Assembly (NCBI GenBank): GCA_041906465.1
Contig: JAYRJE010000002.1
Coordinates: 186,001 to 250,000 of the forward strand
Origin: Didemnitutus sp041906465
Lineage (GTDB): Bacteria; Verrucomicrobiota; Verrucomicrobiia; Opitutales; Opitutaceae
Direction of reading: 5' to 3'
Length of the DNA: 64,000 bases
Made by a program: the position numbers and the translations under genes. How positions within the stretch are numbered: position 1 is the first letter of the stretch; every line of letters begins with the position of its first letter. Shown one piece after another: positions 1 through 9,379 of the stretch. Under the pieces are notes generated by a model. The model was not told where the DNA came from. It searched no databases and worked only from the letters and a program-made list of their open reading frames with translations.

Positions 1-13
1 TCAGCCTCCGCGC

Positions 14-550
14 ATGCGCTTTCCACGGCTCGCGTTTTTTCTGCTTCTGGTCCTTGGCGCGATGTTGTCCGCGCTCGCTGCGCGCGCGGCGGAGTTTCCC
101 AAACTCGGTCGCGATGTGTTCGACTGGAAGGCCGACGGCGACGAGCAGATCAAAACGGCGCTGGCGGAAGCGCAGGCCAGGGGGCGGCGCGTGGTCTTGA
201 TGCTCGGGGCGAACTGGTGTCCGTGGTGCCACCGGCTCGACGCGGTGCTCCGAAGCGACGCGGAGCTGCGGGGGCGCTGGAAGCGCGACTACGTGCTCGT
301 GCGGATCGACGTGAATTGGAAGACGGTGGCGCCGCGGAATCCGGAGATTCTCGCGCGCTACCGGCGGCCGCCGCAGCGTGGCATCCCGGTGCTGACGTTG
401 CTCGATGCGAACGGTCGCATCCTGGCGCATCCGGACATCAGCCGCTGGGAAATCGCGGAGAAGAAAGATTACGACGTGGCCAAACTGCGCGCCTTTTTCG
501 CCGAGTGGGCGCCGGCGCGTCAGCCCGCAGACGCGGTGAACCCGCGCTGA
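14..550 (+). CDS. Secreted thioredoxin-fold protein (CPWC)
   Basis: A 178-residue protein with a cleavable signal peptide (hydrophobic stretch about residues 8-22, then ARAAE). The mature part has a thioredoxin-like core. GANWCPWC at about residues 65-72 gives a redox CxxC pair, and GIPVLTLLDANG at about 122-133 supplies the cis-proline loop. It probably acts in the periplasm as a thiol oxidoreductase or thiol-dependent chaperone, like thioredoxin_7/DUF255-type proteins. The substrate is not apparent. It converges on the COG0523 gene with a 41-base gap and no obvious terminator. The fold is clear; the role is inferred. Confidence 0.85.
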   Translation: MRFPRLAFFLLLVLGAMLSALAARAAEFPKLGRDVFDWKADGDEQIKTALAEAQARGRRVVLMLGANWCPWCHRLDAVLRSDAELRGRWKRDYVLVRIDVNWKTVAPRNPEILARYRRPPQRGIPVLTLLDANGRILAHPDISRWEIAEKKDYDVAKLRAFFAEWAPARQPADAVNPR

Positions 551-591
551 GCGGTGGTTGCGACCGACGGACAACGAGAGGCCGGCGTAGA

Positions 592-2064
592 CTATCCGGC
601 CAGACAGGCCTTGAAGCCTTCGGTGAGGGCGGCGCGGTCGAGGTTTTTGCCGATGAAGACGAGGGTGTTCGTGCGGTTCTCGTCGCGCTGCCACTCGCGG
701 TCGAACTTCGCGTCGAAGAGCATGTGCACGCCCTGGAAGACGAGGCGCTTGTTGGTGCCCTTCACGCAGAGCACTCCCTTCATGCGGTAGATGTCGCCGC
801 CCTTGGTCTTGAGGAGTTCGCTGATCCAGTCGTTGAGCTTCTTGCCGTCGAGGTCGCCGGGGACGCTGATGCCGACGGAGGAGACGGCCTCGTCGTGCGA
901 GTGCTCGTGGCGGAAGGTGCGGTCCCAGGCGTATTTCGTGAACTCCATCTCGGAAGCGCCCGCAGGCGGGCTGCCCGCGGGGCGGTAGAAGTGCGTCGGC
1001 ACGTCGTGACCGGTGAAAATCAGGTAGCGGCCTGCGGTCACGATCGGGACTTTGAATTTGCCGTATTCGTTCGCGAGCTTGAGGCGGTTGAGCTTCGCGC
1101 CGACGGTGAGCGCCTCGCCGGGGAGCACAATGTTCTCCCAGTCGGAATAGGTTTGGACGGTGGCATTGATCGCCGCGGTGAGGTCGGGTTCGGCGAAGGA
1201 CTTCACAGGCACGACGACGACGTCGAGCTCGTTGTGATTGTGGCCGCAGTCGGGACCGCATTCGTGGTCGTGCTCGCCGTGGTGATGGTGGTGCGCGTGG
1301 CCTTCGTGTCCGTGACCGTCGTGCGCGTCGTCGGCCTCGGCGGGATCGTGGCCGATCTCGAGTTCGTGCACGCCGGGCTGCAGCTCGTAGCCGCCGGCCC
1401 ACTCGAAGGGATATTCCATCTCGAGGAACTGCGGATCGACCTCGACGGCGCGCTCGAGTTTGAAGCCGCCGAGGTTGAGCACGCGGTCGACCGGCACGGC
1501 GGCATTTTGCGCGTGGTAGACTTTCGCGACGGCATTAATGCGGCGGAGGCGTTGTTCGAGGGCGGCGAGTTCGTCGGCGGAGATGAGGTCGGTCTTGTTG
1601 AGGAGGATGACGTCGGCGAAGGCGACCTGCTTGAGCGCTTCGGGGGAATCGTCGAGGTGGAGCAGGATATGTTTCGCGTCGACGACGGTGACGATGCCGT
1701 CGAGGGAGAACTGCTCGCGCATTTCCGGATCGGTGAAGAAGGTCTGCGCGACCGGCGCGGGATTGGCGAGGCCGGTGGTCTCGATGAGGATGGCGTCGAG
1801 GCGGTCCTTGCGCTTCATGAGGCGTGAGAGGATGCGGAGGAGGTCGCCGCGCACGGTGCAGCAGATGCACCCGTTGTTCATCTCGAAGATTTCCTCGTCG
1901 CTCTGGATCACGAGCTGGTTGTCCACGCCGACCTCGCCGAATTCGTTTTCGATCACGGCGATTTTCTTGCCGTGCTGTTCGGTGAGGATGCGATTGAGGA
2001 GCGTGGTCTTGCCGGCGCCGAGGAAGCCGGTGAGAACGGTGACGGGAATGGGAGCGTTGGCCAT
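592..2064 (-). CDS. COG0523 family GTPase / zinc metallochaperone (CobW/ZigA-like)
   Basis: 490 residues from the ATG at 2064. The open frame runs further upstream but only through repeat-like sequence. Near the N-terminus are a P-loop (GFLGAGKTT, residues 13-21), the family metal motif GCICC (about 64-68) and a NKTD guanine-specificity motif. A His-rich loop in the middle (GHGHEGHAHHHHHGEHDH, then CGPDCGHNH) is typical of COG0523 proteins that handle zinc. The second half is the CobW C-terminal domain. Such GTPases deliver metal to client enzymes in the cytoplasm. No Zur box or client gene is visible nearby, so the metal is inferred from the loop. Confidence 0.93.
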   Translation of the reverse strand: MANAPIPVTVLTGFLGAGKTTLLNRILTEQHGKKIAVIENEFGEVGVDNQLVIQSDEEIFEMNNGCICCTVRGDLLRILSRLMKRKDRLDAILIETTGLANPAPVAQTFFTDPEMREQFSLDGIVTVVDAKHILLHLDDSPEALKQVAFADVILLNKTDLISADELAALEQRLRRINAVAKVYHAQNAAVPVDRVLNLGGFKLERAVEVDPQFLEMEYPFEWAGGYELQPGVHELEIGHDPAEADDAHDGHGHEGHAHHHHHGEHDHECGPDCGHNHNELDVVVVPVKSFAEPDLTAAINATVQTYSDWENIVLPGEALTVGAKLNRLKLANEYGKFKVPIVTAGRYLIFTGHDVPTHFYRPAGSPPAGASEMEFTKYAWDRTFRHEHSHDEAVSSVGISVPGDLDGKKLNDWISELLKTKGGDIYRMKGVLCVKGTNKRLVFQGVHMLFDAKFDREWQRDENRTNTLVFIGKNLDRAALTEGFKACLAG

Positions 2065-2100
2065 GTCGGAGGACGGAGAACAGAAGACAGAGGGCAGAAT
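2065..2100. repeat. Tandem purine/pyrimidine octamer-like intergenic repeat
   Basis: Immediately upstream of the COG0523 start. On the minus strand it reads as degenerate units CTCTGTCT-TCTGTTCT-CCGTCCTC. It belongs with the other short-unit repeats that fill intergenic gaps in this window. It extends the open reading frame artificially upstream of the true start. Confidence 0.5.
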
Positions 2101-2156
2101 GGGCGAGGAGGCAAGCGGGGCTTGCGTTGCGTGCGGGGCGCGGCGGAACTGCCGGG

Positions 2157-2396
2157 ATGTCGAACGACCTGCCGCCGCTGCCGAGTGAACCGAAGCCGGG
2201 CCTCTACCGCCACTACAAGGGCAACGAGTATCGCGTGCTCGGGCTGGCGCGGCATTCGGAGACGCGCGAGGTGCTCGTCGTTTATCAGGCGCTCTATGGC
2301 GAGCGCGGCACGTGGGTGCGGCCGGCGACGATGTTCGTGGAAACGGTCGAGGTGGCGGGCGGGCGCGTGCCGCGTTTTGCGCGCGTGGGCGACTGA
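2157..2396 (+). CDS. DUF1653 domain protein
   Basis: 79 residues starting at MSNDLPP, chosen because the family pattern starts shortly after. It contains the compact DUF1653 signature: PGLYRHYKGNEYRVL, then HSETREVLVVYQALYG and a TWVRPATMF block. These small cytoplasmic proteins are widespread, are predicted beta-rich, and have no established function. The gene is divergent from the COG0523 GTPase with 92 bases between starts, so the two could share a control region. Between it and the next terminator (2397-2584) I see no gene. Confidence 0.85.
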   Translation: MSNDLPPLPSEPKPGLYRHYKGNEYRVLGLARHSETREVLVVYQALYGERGTWVRPATMFVETVEVAGGRVPRFARVGD

Positions 2397-2584
2397 GTCG
2401 GGATCGTGCGATGGTTCGTCGGCCAGCGAACCTGCGCGCGCTCTTGGGGCGCCCGCAAGCGGGCTGACCGATCGTCGCGCTTTTCAGTTGAGCAGAATCG
2501 CAAGGGAGGACCGGGCCGGGATGCCTGGTTCCGACGGAGCCGCGCGGCCGCCCGCGGTGTGCGGACGCGGCGAATTTTGCCCAC

Positions 2585-2610
2585 AAAAAAGCCCGCGTTC
2601 ACACGCGGGC
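2585..2610 (-). terminator. Rho-independent terminator of the PEP-CTERM gene
   Basis: On the minus strand, GCCCGCG and CGCGGGC form a 7-bp GC stem around TGTGAA, followed by a run of six T. It lies 44 bases after the stop of the PEP-CTERM gene and ends the exosortase operon. Confidence 0.85.
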
Positions 2611-2653
2611 TCGAGAGATGAAAACCAGGCGGGCAAGCCGCCGGAAGGGCGGA

Positions 2654-3379
2654 TCAGTTCGTCGTGACCGGCACGAGCGCCTGCTGGCGGCGCTGACGCA
2701 GGCGGAAACCGACGAGGCCTGCGACGAGCAAGGCGCCCGCGATGGCGGCGATGGTGCTGGATTCCGGAACGACGGTGACGACCGTTTGGGTGAAGCCCCA
2801 GTCGTAGCCGAGGTCCTGGTTCATCGCGGTCGCGGTCGATTGACGCGCGGCGGCGCCGAAAGCAAAGGAGTCGTCATTGGTGAAGGCGAGGCCGATGCCG
2901 GAGCCGCTCGGGGTGCCGGACGCGCTGACCATCATCATGGCGTAGGTCTTGCTCGGATCGAGCGTGATGCCGGTCACGCCGTAAGTGGGAACGAGATTGA
3001 GCGTGAGGTCGAAGCCGATCATTCCGCCGCCGAGGGTCTCGGTCCACGTGTTGGGAGCGGCGATCGTTTGGGAGCCGAAATCGTGCACGGTGGCGCCGAC
3101 CGAAGCGGCGGCGGTGAGGGCGTTGGGGTTCCATTCCACGAGTTTCACATCGAGGGACATGCTGCTGCTCGAGGTGGCGTTCGAGCTCGTGAACTTGTAG
3201 ACCATCTTCTGCATGGCAGAAATGCTCGTGAAGGTCTGGGCGTAAATACGGTTGGCCGTGAACGTGTAGCCGGAGCCGGACCAGTCGAAGAACGTCTCAA
3301 AAGTCGTGATGGTTTGCGCGCGAACCGACACGACGAAGGCGGACAAAAGAGCCGCGAGGGCGAGGAGCTTGATTTTCAT
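2654..3379 (-). CDS. PEP-CTERM sorting domain protein
   Basis: 241 residues with an N-terminal signal peptide (KIKLLALAALLSAFVVSVRA) and a C-terminal sorting signal. The signal is VPESS at about 210, then a hydrophobic helix (IAAIAGALLVAGLVGF), then RLRQRRQ. The middle is a Ser/Thr- and aromatic-rich beta-type extracellular region without a family I recognise. It should be exported and processed by the exosortase encoded 54 bases upstream in the same direction. The motif is PES rather than the more common PEP. It is last in the TPR-exosortase-substrate operon and is followed by a strong terminator. Confidence 0.88.
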   Translation of the reverse strand: MKIKLLALAALLSAFVVSVRAQTITTFETFFDWSGSGYTFTANRIYAQTFTSISAMQKMVYKFTSSNATSSSSMSLDVKLVEWNPNALTAAASVGATVHDFGSQTIAAPNTWTETLGGGMIGFDLTLNLVPTYGVTGITLDPSKTYAMMMVSASGTPSGSGIGLAFTNDDSFAFGAAARQSTATAMNQDLGYDWGFTQTVVTVVPESSTIAAIAGALLVAGLVGFRLRQRRQQALVPVTTN

Positions 3380-3433
3380 CTCGGGTGAACACCCTAGGAT
3401 TCATAGGGTCTCCGTCAACAACCAAAATTCGTC

Positions 3434-4996
3434 TTACGGTGGCGTCTGGCGAGGCGCGGTGAGCAATTGCCCGATCAGTTGTTCGAGGCGAAGAGACGCG
3501 TCCGGGGTCCAATCGATCGCCACCGTGAAAAGCTGCGCGGGCTGGTGCTCGCGGGCTTCGGCGACGTCGCGCCAGCGGGAGGCCCCCCACTCGCTCCAAC
3601 TGGCGGAGATGTTTTTCTCAAGTGGTTGGTTTCTCGATGGATCCCAAATCACGAAGGCGACTGCCATATCGCTGTTCACGCGTTTGAATTTGTAGACGTG
3701 GAACGGGATCGTCAGCGCGCCCCAGGGGATGTCGAGCACGCCCAGCGAGTCGATGAGATCGCAGCCCGCCAAAGGCAGGCACACGGTCGGATTGTGAAGA
3801 AACGGCACGTTGCGCGCCGCTTGGCCGGTCGTCCATTCCACGTAATAAGCGGCGACCGAGTGATCGGGTGGCACTTCCCAAGTGGCGGAAGCAAAACCGT
3901 CCGGGCGCAACATTTCGCGAGCCATTTCGCCGAGCGGTTCGTAGCGGAAATTCCGTGCGCCCTCCGGCAGTTGCACGGTCCACTGCGGCAGCGTTTGGCG
4001 CTGGGCGGAGCCGCGGGCGAACCACGTGCGGGTGGCGGCTTCGCCCGCGAGCAGCAGCAGCGCCGCGAGCGCGAGCCAGCGGGCCACGGGGAAATTCGGA
4101 TGCGCACACGTGCGGCTCACTGCGGCGGCGATGGCCGGCCAGCGGAAACCGGCCCAAGAACACGCGAGCAAGCTGGTGAGCGCGAGGCTGCTGAGCATGG
4201 CGATCCAGCCGGCCGCGTCGTGCGCCGCGGCAATCGCGCTCGCGCCAGCGGCCGCCTTGGTCGAGAGGAAGACCACCCGCAGAAAATTTCCGAGCAGCGC
4301 GGCGCCGACGCCGCCGAGGACGAGTGCGATCCGGCGCAGCCAGGAAAAGCGATACCACGCGCCGAAAAACAGGCCGATCATCACGCACGCCTGCAGCGAG
4401 CGAATGCCGCCACAGGCTTCGTCGACGCCGACCCACGAGCCGCCGACCTGCAGACTCGTGCCGCGCGCCAGTGCGGGTTGGATGAAAAGATTCACCACTT
4501 CCGCGGCGGCGGCCGCGATGCCGATGCGCAGCGGCTGGATGACTTGCGTGTCGAACAACGTCGGCCACGGCACCGCGCTGAGCAGCAGCACGAGCGGTGG
4601 GGCGAACCACTTCAATCCCGCGGTGCCGCCCGCCAGCCAGGCGGCCGTGCCAGCGATCACGAGTGTGCCCGCCACAAACAAGGCGAGCAGCGCCGGCCAT
4701 TGCGGGAATGGCGTGAGCAACAATCGCAGCGGCAGCAATGCCAGCGGCAGCGCCACCGCCAGCGCCCACCAGCCGCGGCTGCGGGGCGCCGTCAGGGCGT
4801 TCGGCCGCTCCGGCCAGCGTTCCCACCACAGGTAGCTCATCAGCAGCGGGACCACCCAGCCGTGCGCGAGATCGGCGCTCAGTCGCCAGGCGTGCGAGAG
4901 CGGAATCAATGCGCCCGCCGCCAGCGCTGCGGCGCCGGCCCAACCGAGCCACGCTGCTTGAGGAGGACGCGAGGTTGGTGCGGCCGCGCCGGTCAC
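3434..4996 (-). CDS. Exosortase fused to an EpsI-type (DUF3485) domain
   Basis: 520 residues. The first half is a multi-pass membrane exosortase with the expected catalytic set: Cys195 in EACGGIR (193-199), Arg240 in NFLR, and His259 in HD. After a further membrane segment near residues 300-315, the C-terminal part (about 320-510) is periplasmic and resembles EpsI/DUF3485, with WTTGQAARNVPFLHNPTVCL and GCDLID. The enzyme cleaves PEP-CTERM proteins at the membrane during export, and EpsI domains are linked to exopolysaccharide production. The start overlaps the stop of the TPR gene by four bases, so translation is probably coupled. Confidence 0.92.
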   Translation of the reverse strand: MTGAAAPTSRPPQAAWLGWAGAAALAAGALIPLSHAWRLSADLAHGWVVPLLMSYLWWERWPERPNALTAPRSRGWWALAVALPLALLPLRLLLTPFPQWPALLALFVAGTLVIAGTAAWLAGGTAGLKWFAPPLVLLLSAVPWPTLFDTQVIQPLRIGIAAAAAEVVNLFIQPALARGTSLQVGGSWVGVDEACGGIRSLQACVMIGLFFGAWYRFSWLRRIALVLGGVGAALLGNFLRVVFLSTKAAAGASAIAAAHDAAGWIAMLSSLALTSLLACSWAGFRWPAIAAAVSRTCAHPNFPVARWLALAALLLLAGEAATRTWFARGSAQRQTLPQWTVQLPEGARNFRYEPLGEMAREMLRPDGFASATWEVPPDHSVAAYYVEWTTGQAARNVPFLHNPTVCLPLAGCDLIDSLGVLDIPWGALTIPFHVYKFKRVNSDMAVAFVIWDPSRNQPLEKNISASWSEWGASRWRDVAEAREHQPAQLFTVAIDWTPDASLRLEQLIGQLLTAPRQTPP

Positions 4997-6798
4997 GGAC
5001 GCGATCCCGCAGTGGGCGCAGCGCTTTTGCGCTCGGTGCCGGACGAGAATTTCAGCGGCTTGCGATCCAGCGCTTCACGGCCGGCCATGAACAGTTGCCG
5101 TTCTTCCGGCAAATAATCGGTGTCCTTTGCCAGCTGCTCCACCGCGGCGAATTCGGTTTTGGCGCGCGCGACGCCATACACGTAGGCGATGAGCGGCAGG
5201 CGCGACGGCACGGTGCGCTCGGCTTCCGGCAGGCCCTTCAGCACCGCCAGTGCTTCGTCGCCGCGATTGGCTTGGGCCAGCGCGAAGGCGTAGCCGGTGA
5301 CGTAGTTCGGGTGCGTCGGGTTCGCCGTGTGGAGTTGCTTGAGCATTTCCTTGGCGGGCGTCCACGTGGAGTTCGGCTCGATCAGCAGCGTCAGCAGCGC
5401 CCAATCATGATCATAGCGGGCCACACCGGGATTGTTCTGGCGCAGCAGGGAGAGGACGTTCTGCAGGCCGCGGGTGTTCTTGTGTTCGCGGTAGGAAGCC
5501 ATCAGCGCCTGGTAGGCCCACGTCTGATCGGGGAAGCTGCTCGTGATCGCCCAGAGGGTTTGCTCCGCCTCGTCGGTCCACTCCCAAGCGGTGGCCAGGC
5601 GACGCAAGATGGTGAGCGGGCCCAGCTGGCGTTGCGTCGACTCCAGAGCCACCTGCCAGATCTCGCGGCGCAGGTTGGTCTTGCCGGCGGCATCGAGGGC
5701 TTTGGCGGAGAAGGCGAGCTGCACGGTTTCGCCCTTCACCTCGCCGAGCGCGCCTTCGCGCAGCAGTTGCTCGAGGCGCGTCCAGTCCTGGCGCTGAATG
5801 GCAATGTCGCCGAGCACGGCGCGGTAGCGCGGCAGCTGGAGCGTTTCTTTCGGGAGCGTCGCCAGCCAGCGCTCGGCTTCGTCCGCTTTCCGTTGCACCA
5901 ACAGCCACTGCAGGAGCGTCAGGCCGGCTTGGGGCGACGCGGCCGCTTTCGGCGCGACGTCGGCAAAAACGGTGGCGAACGGCTGGCCGTCGACGAGCAG
6001 GGCGATGTTCGCGACATGGAGCTGGTCCTCGAACGTCGCGTCGGGCGTCGCCAGGAGTTTGGTGAACCACTTTTTCGCCTCGGGATAATTGCGGGCGCGC
6101 ACTTCCTGGGCGCCGAATTCGCGGTAGATGATCGACGCCAGTTTCGGATTCGCGGCGGCAATTTGCAGGAGTTCACCGCGGGCCGCGTCGCGCGCCTCCT
6201 CCCGGGGATGACGCAGCCGGAGGAAGGCTTGCGTGAGGCGCAGCTGCTGGTCGTCGGGGCTCTGGGCTTTGAGGGTATCGAGCAGGAGATCGGCGACGGG
6301 CTTGTCGTCGGTTGTGAGCGCGTAGGCGAGCGCCGCCTGGAGAGCGGGTTTTTGTCGCGCCAGATCGGGTGACATCGCGGACAGCGCATCGCGTGCGGTG
6401 TTCAGATCGCGGAATTGCAGCGCGCACATCACGAACGCGGCGGCGTCCTCGGCCGAGTCGGGTTCCATGAGCGTGACCTGACGGCGCAGTTTCATCGCCT
6501 GGGGCGCGCCGACCTGCTCGAGCAACGTGGCCGCCATGCGCCACGCTTCGGGATTGCCGGGGGCCGTGGTCAGCGCGACGTCGAGGGCCATCTTGGCGTT
6601 CTGCGGATCGCGCTTCTCGATGAATTCCTTGGCTTGGGCGAGCGCGCGCTGTTGCTTCCAGCGACGGTAGGCAGGCACACCGGCCTTCCAGCCTTGCCAG
6701 ACACCATAGGCGACGGCGACGACGACGAGCATCCACGCGATGCGACGCCATTTTCGGTTCCCCCGCGTGGAGCGGCGAGTTTGGAGGAGGATGCTCAC
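4993..6798 (-). CDS. Membrane-anchored TPR protein of the exosortase operon
   Basis: 601 residues. A basic N-terminus is followed by one transmembrane helix (about residues 19-36, RIAWMLVVVAVAYGVW). The rest is almost entirely helical TPR-like repeats (for example LAQAKEFIEKRDPQNAKMAL and NPEAWRMAATLLEQVG), so most of the protein should face the periplasm as a scaffold. TPR proteins accompany exosortase and exopolysaccharide loci. It is the first gene of the operon and overlaps the exosortase start. No enzyme motif is seen. The partner is inferred from position. Confidence 0.8.
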   Translation of the reverse strand: MSILLQTRRSTRGNRKWRRIAWMLVVVAVAYGVWQGWKAGVPAYRRWKQQRALAQAKEFIEKRDPQNAKMALDVALTTAPGNPEAWRMAATLLEQVGAPQAMKLRRQVTLMEPDSAEDAAAFVMCALQFRDLNTARDALSAMSPDLARQKPALQAALAYALTTDDKPVADLLLDTLKAQSPDDQQLRLTQAFLRLRHPREEARDAARGELLQIAAANPKLASIIYREFGAQEVRARNYPEAKKWFTKLLATPDATFEDQLHVANIALLVDGQPFATVFADVAPKAAASPQAGLTLLQWLLVQRKADEAERWLATLPKETLQLPRYRAVLGDIAIQRQDWTRLEQLLREGALGEVKGETVQLAFSAKALDAAGKTNLRREIWQVALESTQRQLGPLTILRRLATAWEWTDEAEQTLWAITSSFPDQTWAYQALMASYREHKNTRGLQNVLSLLRQNNPGVARYDHDWALLTLLIEPNSTWTPAKEMLKQLHTANPTHPNYVTGYAFALAQANRGDEALAVLKGLPEAERTVPSRLPLIAYVYGVARAKTEFAAVEQLAKDTDYLPEERQLFMAGREALDRKPLKFSSGTERKSAAPTAGSRP

Positions 6799-6871
6799 GG
6801 CTCTAGACGGCTAGGGTGGAGGCCCTATGCAGGCGAGCTGAAAATCCTCCTGGCCGTGAATTCGGCGTGAC

Positions 6872-7567
6872 TTACGCAGCCTTCCGATGAGCGGCGAGCG
6901 CGGCGGCGATCTCGGCTCGCACTTCCGCGAGGGCGGCTTGGGTGTCGGTGCTTTTCAGCATCTCGCGTGCAATGGCGGTGCCGAGCATCCGTCCGGCGAC
7001 GACGTCGCTGGGATAGTGCGCGCCACCGTAGAGGCGGCTGAGACAGACGAGTTCGATTTGCGCGGTGAAGTCGTCCGCGCGTTCGGGCCAGGCCGCCGCG
7101 AGTAGCGCGGCGTGCAAGGCGGCGGCGGTGGCGTGCCCGCTCGGATACGAGAAGCCGTCGGGCTTGGCGACGGCCAGCTGCAGCGCGGGGTTGTCCTCGT
7201 GGGGGCGGGGGCGGGCGTAGGTGTTTTTCGCGCGATCGGTGAACGGGCGCGTCTCGACGGTCGAATTTTTGATGAAGGCGGCGAGTTTCGGCAGCGATTG
7301 GGCGTCGGCCCAGTCGCCGAGGACGGGCTGCACGAGTTTGAACACGTCGTATTTCTCCCAGTGCCGCGCGAGCGCAGCCTGCGCCGGCGTGCGGTTGCGC
7401 TCGAAGAGGATCAACACGAGCCGCTCACCGGCGGCCGCGGGCGATGCGGGCGCGGGTGGGGGTGGAATGAGTTGCAGCGCGTCGAACGCGTCCGGCGCGA
7501 TAAACGCGGCGCGAGCGAGCGAACAGCCAAGAAGGAAAAGAAGGACCGGGCGGGGCAAGCGGGCCAT
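6872..7567 (-). CDS. Secreted PAP2-family acid phosphatase
   Basis: 231 residues from MARLPRP. The longer frame to 7639 would put charged residues before the signal peptide. The signal peptide is about residues 1-20. The mature protein has all three class A acid phosphatase motifs: K-x6-RP (KNTYARPRP), PSGH (SYPSGHATA) and SR-x5-H-x3-D (SRLYGGAHYPSD). It hydrolyses phosphate esters in the periplasm. Its stop is 73 bases from the TPR start, and the gene may be transcribed alone. Start codon choice is the main uncertainty. Confidence 0.88.
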   Translation of the reverse strand: MARLPRPVLLFLLGCSLARAAFIAPDAFDALQLIPPPPAPASPAAAGERLVLILFERNRTPAQAALARHWEKYDVFKLVQPVLGDWADAQSLPKLAAFIKNSTVETRPFTDRAKNTYARPRPHEDNPALQLAVAKPDGFSYPSGHATAAALHAALLAAAWPERADDFTAQIELVCLSRLYGGAHYPSDVVAGRMLGTAIAREMLKSTDTQAALAEVRAEIAAALAAHRKAA

Positions 7568-7651
7568 GGGACGCGATTGAACCGAACGCGGTCGCGCTGT
7601 CCATCCGCACTTGATGAACGGTCGGGTCAATCGCCCCACCCGAACGGGTGG

Positions 7652-9085
7652 TTACTCGACGGTGCGCAGCTGGATGCTGTCGACGCGTTGCATGCTCTCC
7701 GTGGTGATGTCGGAGATGATGACGAGTTTGTCGCCGGCCTTGATGCGACCGAGCTTCTGCAGGGCGGCGATGCCACGCTCCAGCGTGGCTTCCGGACCGG
7801 TGAACGGCGGCTGCAGGAACGGCTCGACGCCACGCACGATCTTGAGGTGGCGCAAGGTGTCGATCGAGTCGGTGACGGCGAGAATGGGGGCGCACGCGGG
7901 GCGGTGCGCGGCGAGGCCCGCGGCAGTCACGCCGCGGCGCGTGAAGCAGAGCAGTGCGGAGTTCGGCAGCTCGTTGGCCATGACCACGGCCGAACGGAGC
8001 ACTTTCATGCGCTCGGCGACGAAGACGGCGGGCTCCTCGATGTCGGTCGACATTTCCTGCTCGATGCGGCGCGAGATGCGGTCGAGCACGGCGACGCACT
8101 CGAGCGGGTATTTCCCGATCGTGGTCTCGCCGGAGAGCATCACGCAGTCGGCGCGTTCGAAGACGGCGTTGGCGACGTCGGTGATCTCGGCGCGCGTGGG
8201 CATCGGCTGGCTGATCATCGATTCGAGCATGTGCGTGGCGATGATCACCGGGCGGCCGATCGCGAGACAGGTGCTGACGGCGCGGCGCTGGACGACGGGC
8301 AGTTCCTGCAGCGGAATCTCGATGCCGAGATCGCCGCGCGCGACCATCAACACATCGGTGGCGCGAATGATCTCGTCGAGGTGATCGATGGCGGACTGAT
8401 CCTCGATCTTCGCGATGATGCGGGCGCCGGAGCCGTGTTTCTTGAGGAAGGAGCGCAGGTCATGGATGTCGCTCGCTTCCCGCACGAAAGAGAGCGCGAC
8501 GAAATCGATGCCTTCCGCGATGCCGACCAGCGTGTCGCCGCGGTCTTTTTCCGTGAACGACGGGAGATTTACCCGCACGCCGGGCAGGTTGATGTGGCGG
8601 CGGGACTTCAACTCGCCGGGCGTGAGCACGCGGCAGCGGATGCGCGCGTCGTTTTTCTCGAGCACCTCGAGGCGGATGATGCCGTTGTCGACGAGCACGG
8701 TGTCGCCGACGCGGATGTCGTTGACGAGATTGCGGTAATTGACGTCGACCGAGCGGATCTCCTCGGCGCGTTCGGACTCGGCCTGCGGCTTGACGGAGAA
8801 GTCGAAAATCTCGCCGGCCTTCAGCTCGATCGGAAGCGCGACGTCGCCGGTGCGAATCTCGGGCCCTTTGATGTCCATCATGATGGCAACTTCGCGCCCG
8901 CAGGTCTTGGCGGCGGCGCGGATGCGGCGGATGACGGCGCGCGTCCAGTCGTGCGAGGCGTGGGCCATGTTAAGGCGGACGACATCGACGCCGGCCGCCA
9001 TGAGCTTCACGAGCATCTCTTCGCTCTCGGTGGCGGGGCCGAGGGTTGCGATGATCTTGGTGCGGCGGAAAGGCGCGGATTTCAT
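7652..9085 (-). CDS. pyk: Pyruvate kinase
   Basis: 477 residues, full length for bacterial PykF/PykA-type enzymes. It converts phosphoenolpyruvate and ADP to pyruvate and ATP, the last step of glycolysis. Visible landmarks are RRTKIIATLGPA at the N-terminus, MMDIKGPEIR, the B-domain after it, MVARGDLGIEIP, and the potassium/Mg site VMLSGETTIGKYP. The C-terminal allosteric domain is present (about 350-477). The usual RLNFSHG is RLNMAHAS here. The gene is monocistronic in appearance. The 294 bases upstream hold no credible gene. Confidence 0.96.
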   Translation of the reverse strand: MKSAPFRRTKIIATLGPATESEEMLVKLMAAGVDVVRLNMAHASHDWTRAVIRRIRAAAKTCGREVAIMMDIKGPEIRTGDVALPIELKAGEIFDFSVKPQAESERAEEIRSVDVNYRNLVNDIRVGDTVLVDNGIIRLEVLEKNDARIRCRVLTPGELKSRRHINLPGVRVNLPSFTEKDRGDTLVGIAEGIDFVALSFVREASDIHDLRSFLKKHGSGARIIAKIEDQSAIDHLDEIIRATDVLMVARGDLGIEIPLQELPVVQRRAVSTCLAIGRPVIIATHMLESMISQPMPTRAEITDVANAVFERADCVMLSGETTIGKYPLECVAVLDRISRRIEQEMSTDIEEPAVFVAERMKVLRSAVVMANELPNSALLCFTRRGVTAAGLAAHRPACAPILAVTDSIDTLRHLKIVRGVEPFLQPPFTGPEATLERGIAALQKLGRIKAGDKLVIISDITTESMQRVDSIQLRTVE

Positions 9086-9379
9086 GAGGCGCGGAGTGAA
9101 TTCAGGGCGTCGCGGCGTCGCAAAACAAAAGCCGGCGCGCCCCGTGTCAAAACGCTGCGCAATCGCTGGTGAGCAGCGGACAAAAATCGCGTCGTCACGC
9201 GGCCGGCGCGTGCCGATGTGGGCCCGCGGCGCGGTGCGGGCTTATGCCGCCCGACCAGCCTGCCTGTCTCGCCAGGCCGCGGAGGCCGTGAGGCTTTCGC
9301 GTTCATGCGCCCGTTGAGCCGGCGAAATTCTGACGAGTTCGGCTGCTCCGACGCGGAAAGGTGGTTGCGTGATGCCGCC

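Noticed and set aside
7112..9172. A 686-codon plus-strand open frame
   Set aside because: Antisense of pyruvate kinase and the PAP2 gene.
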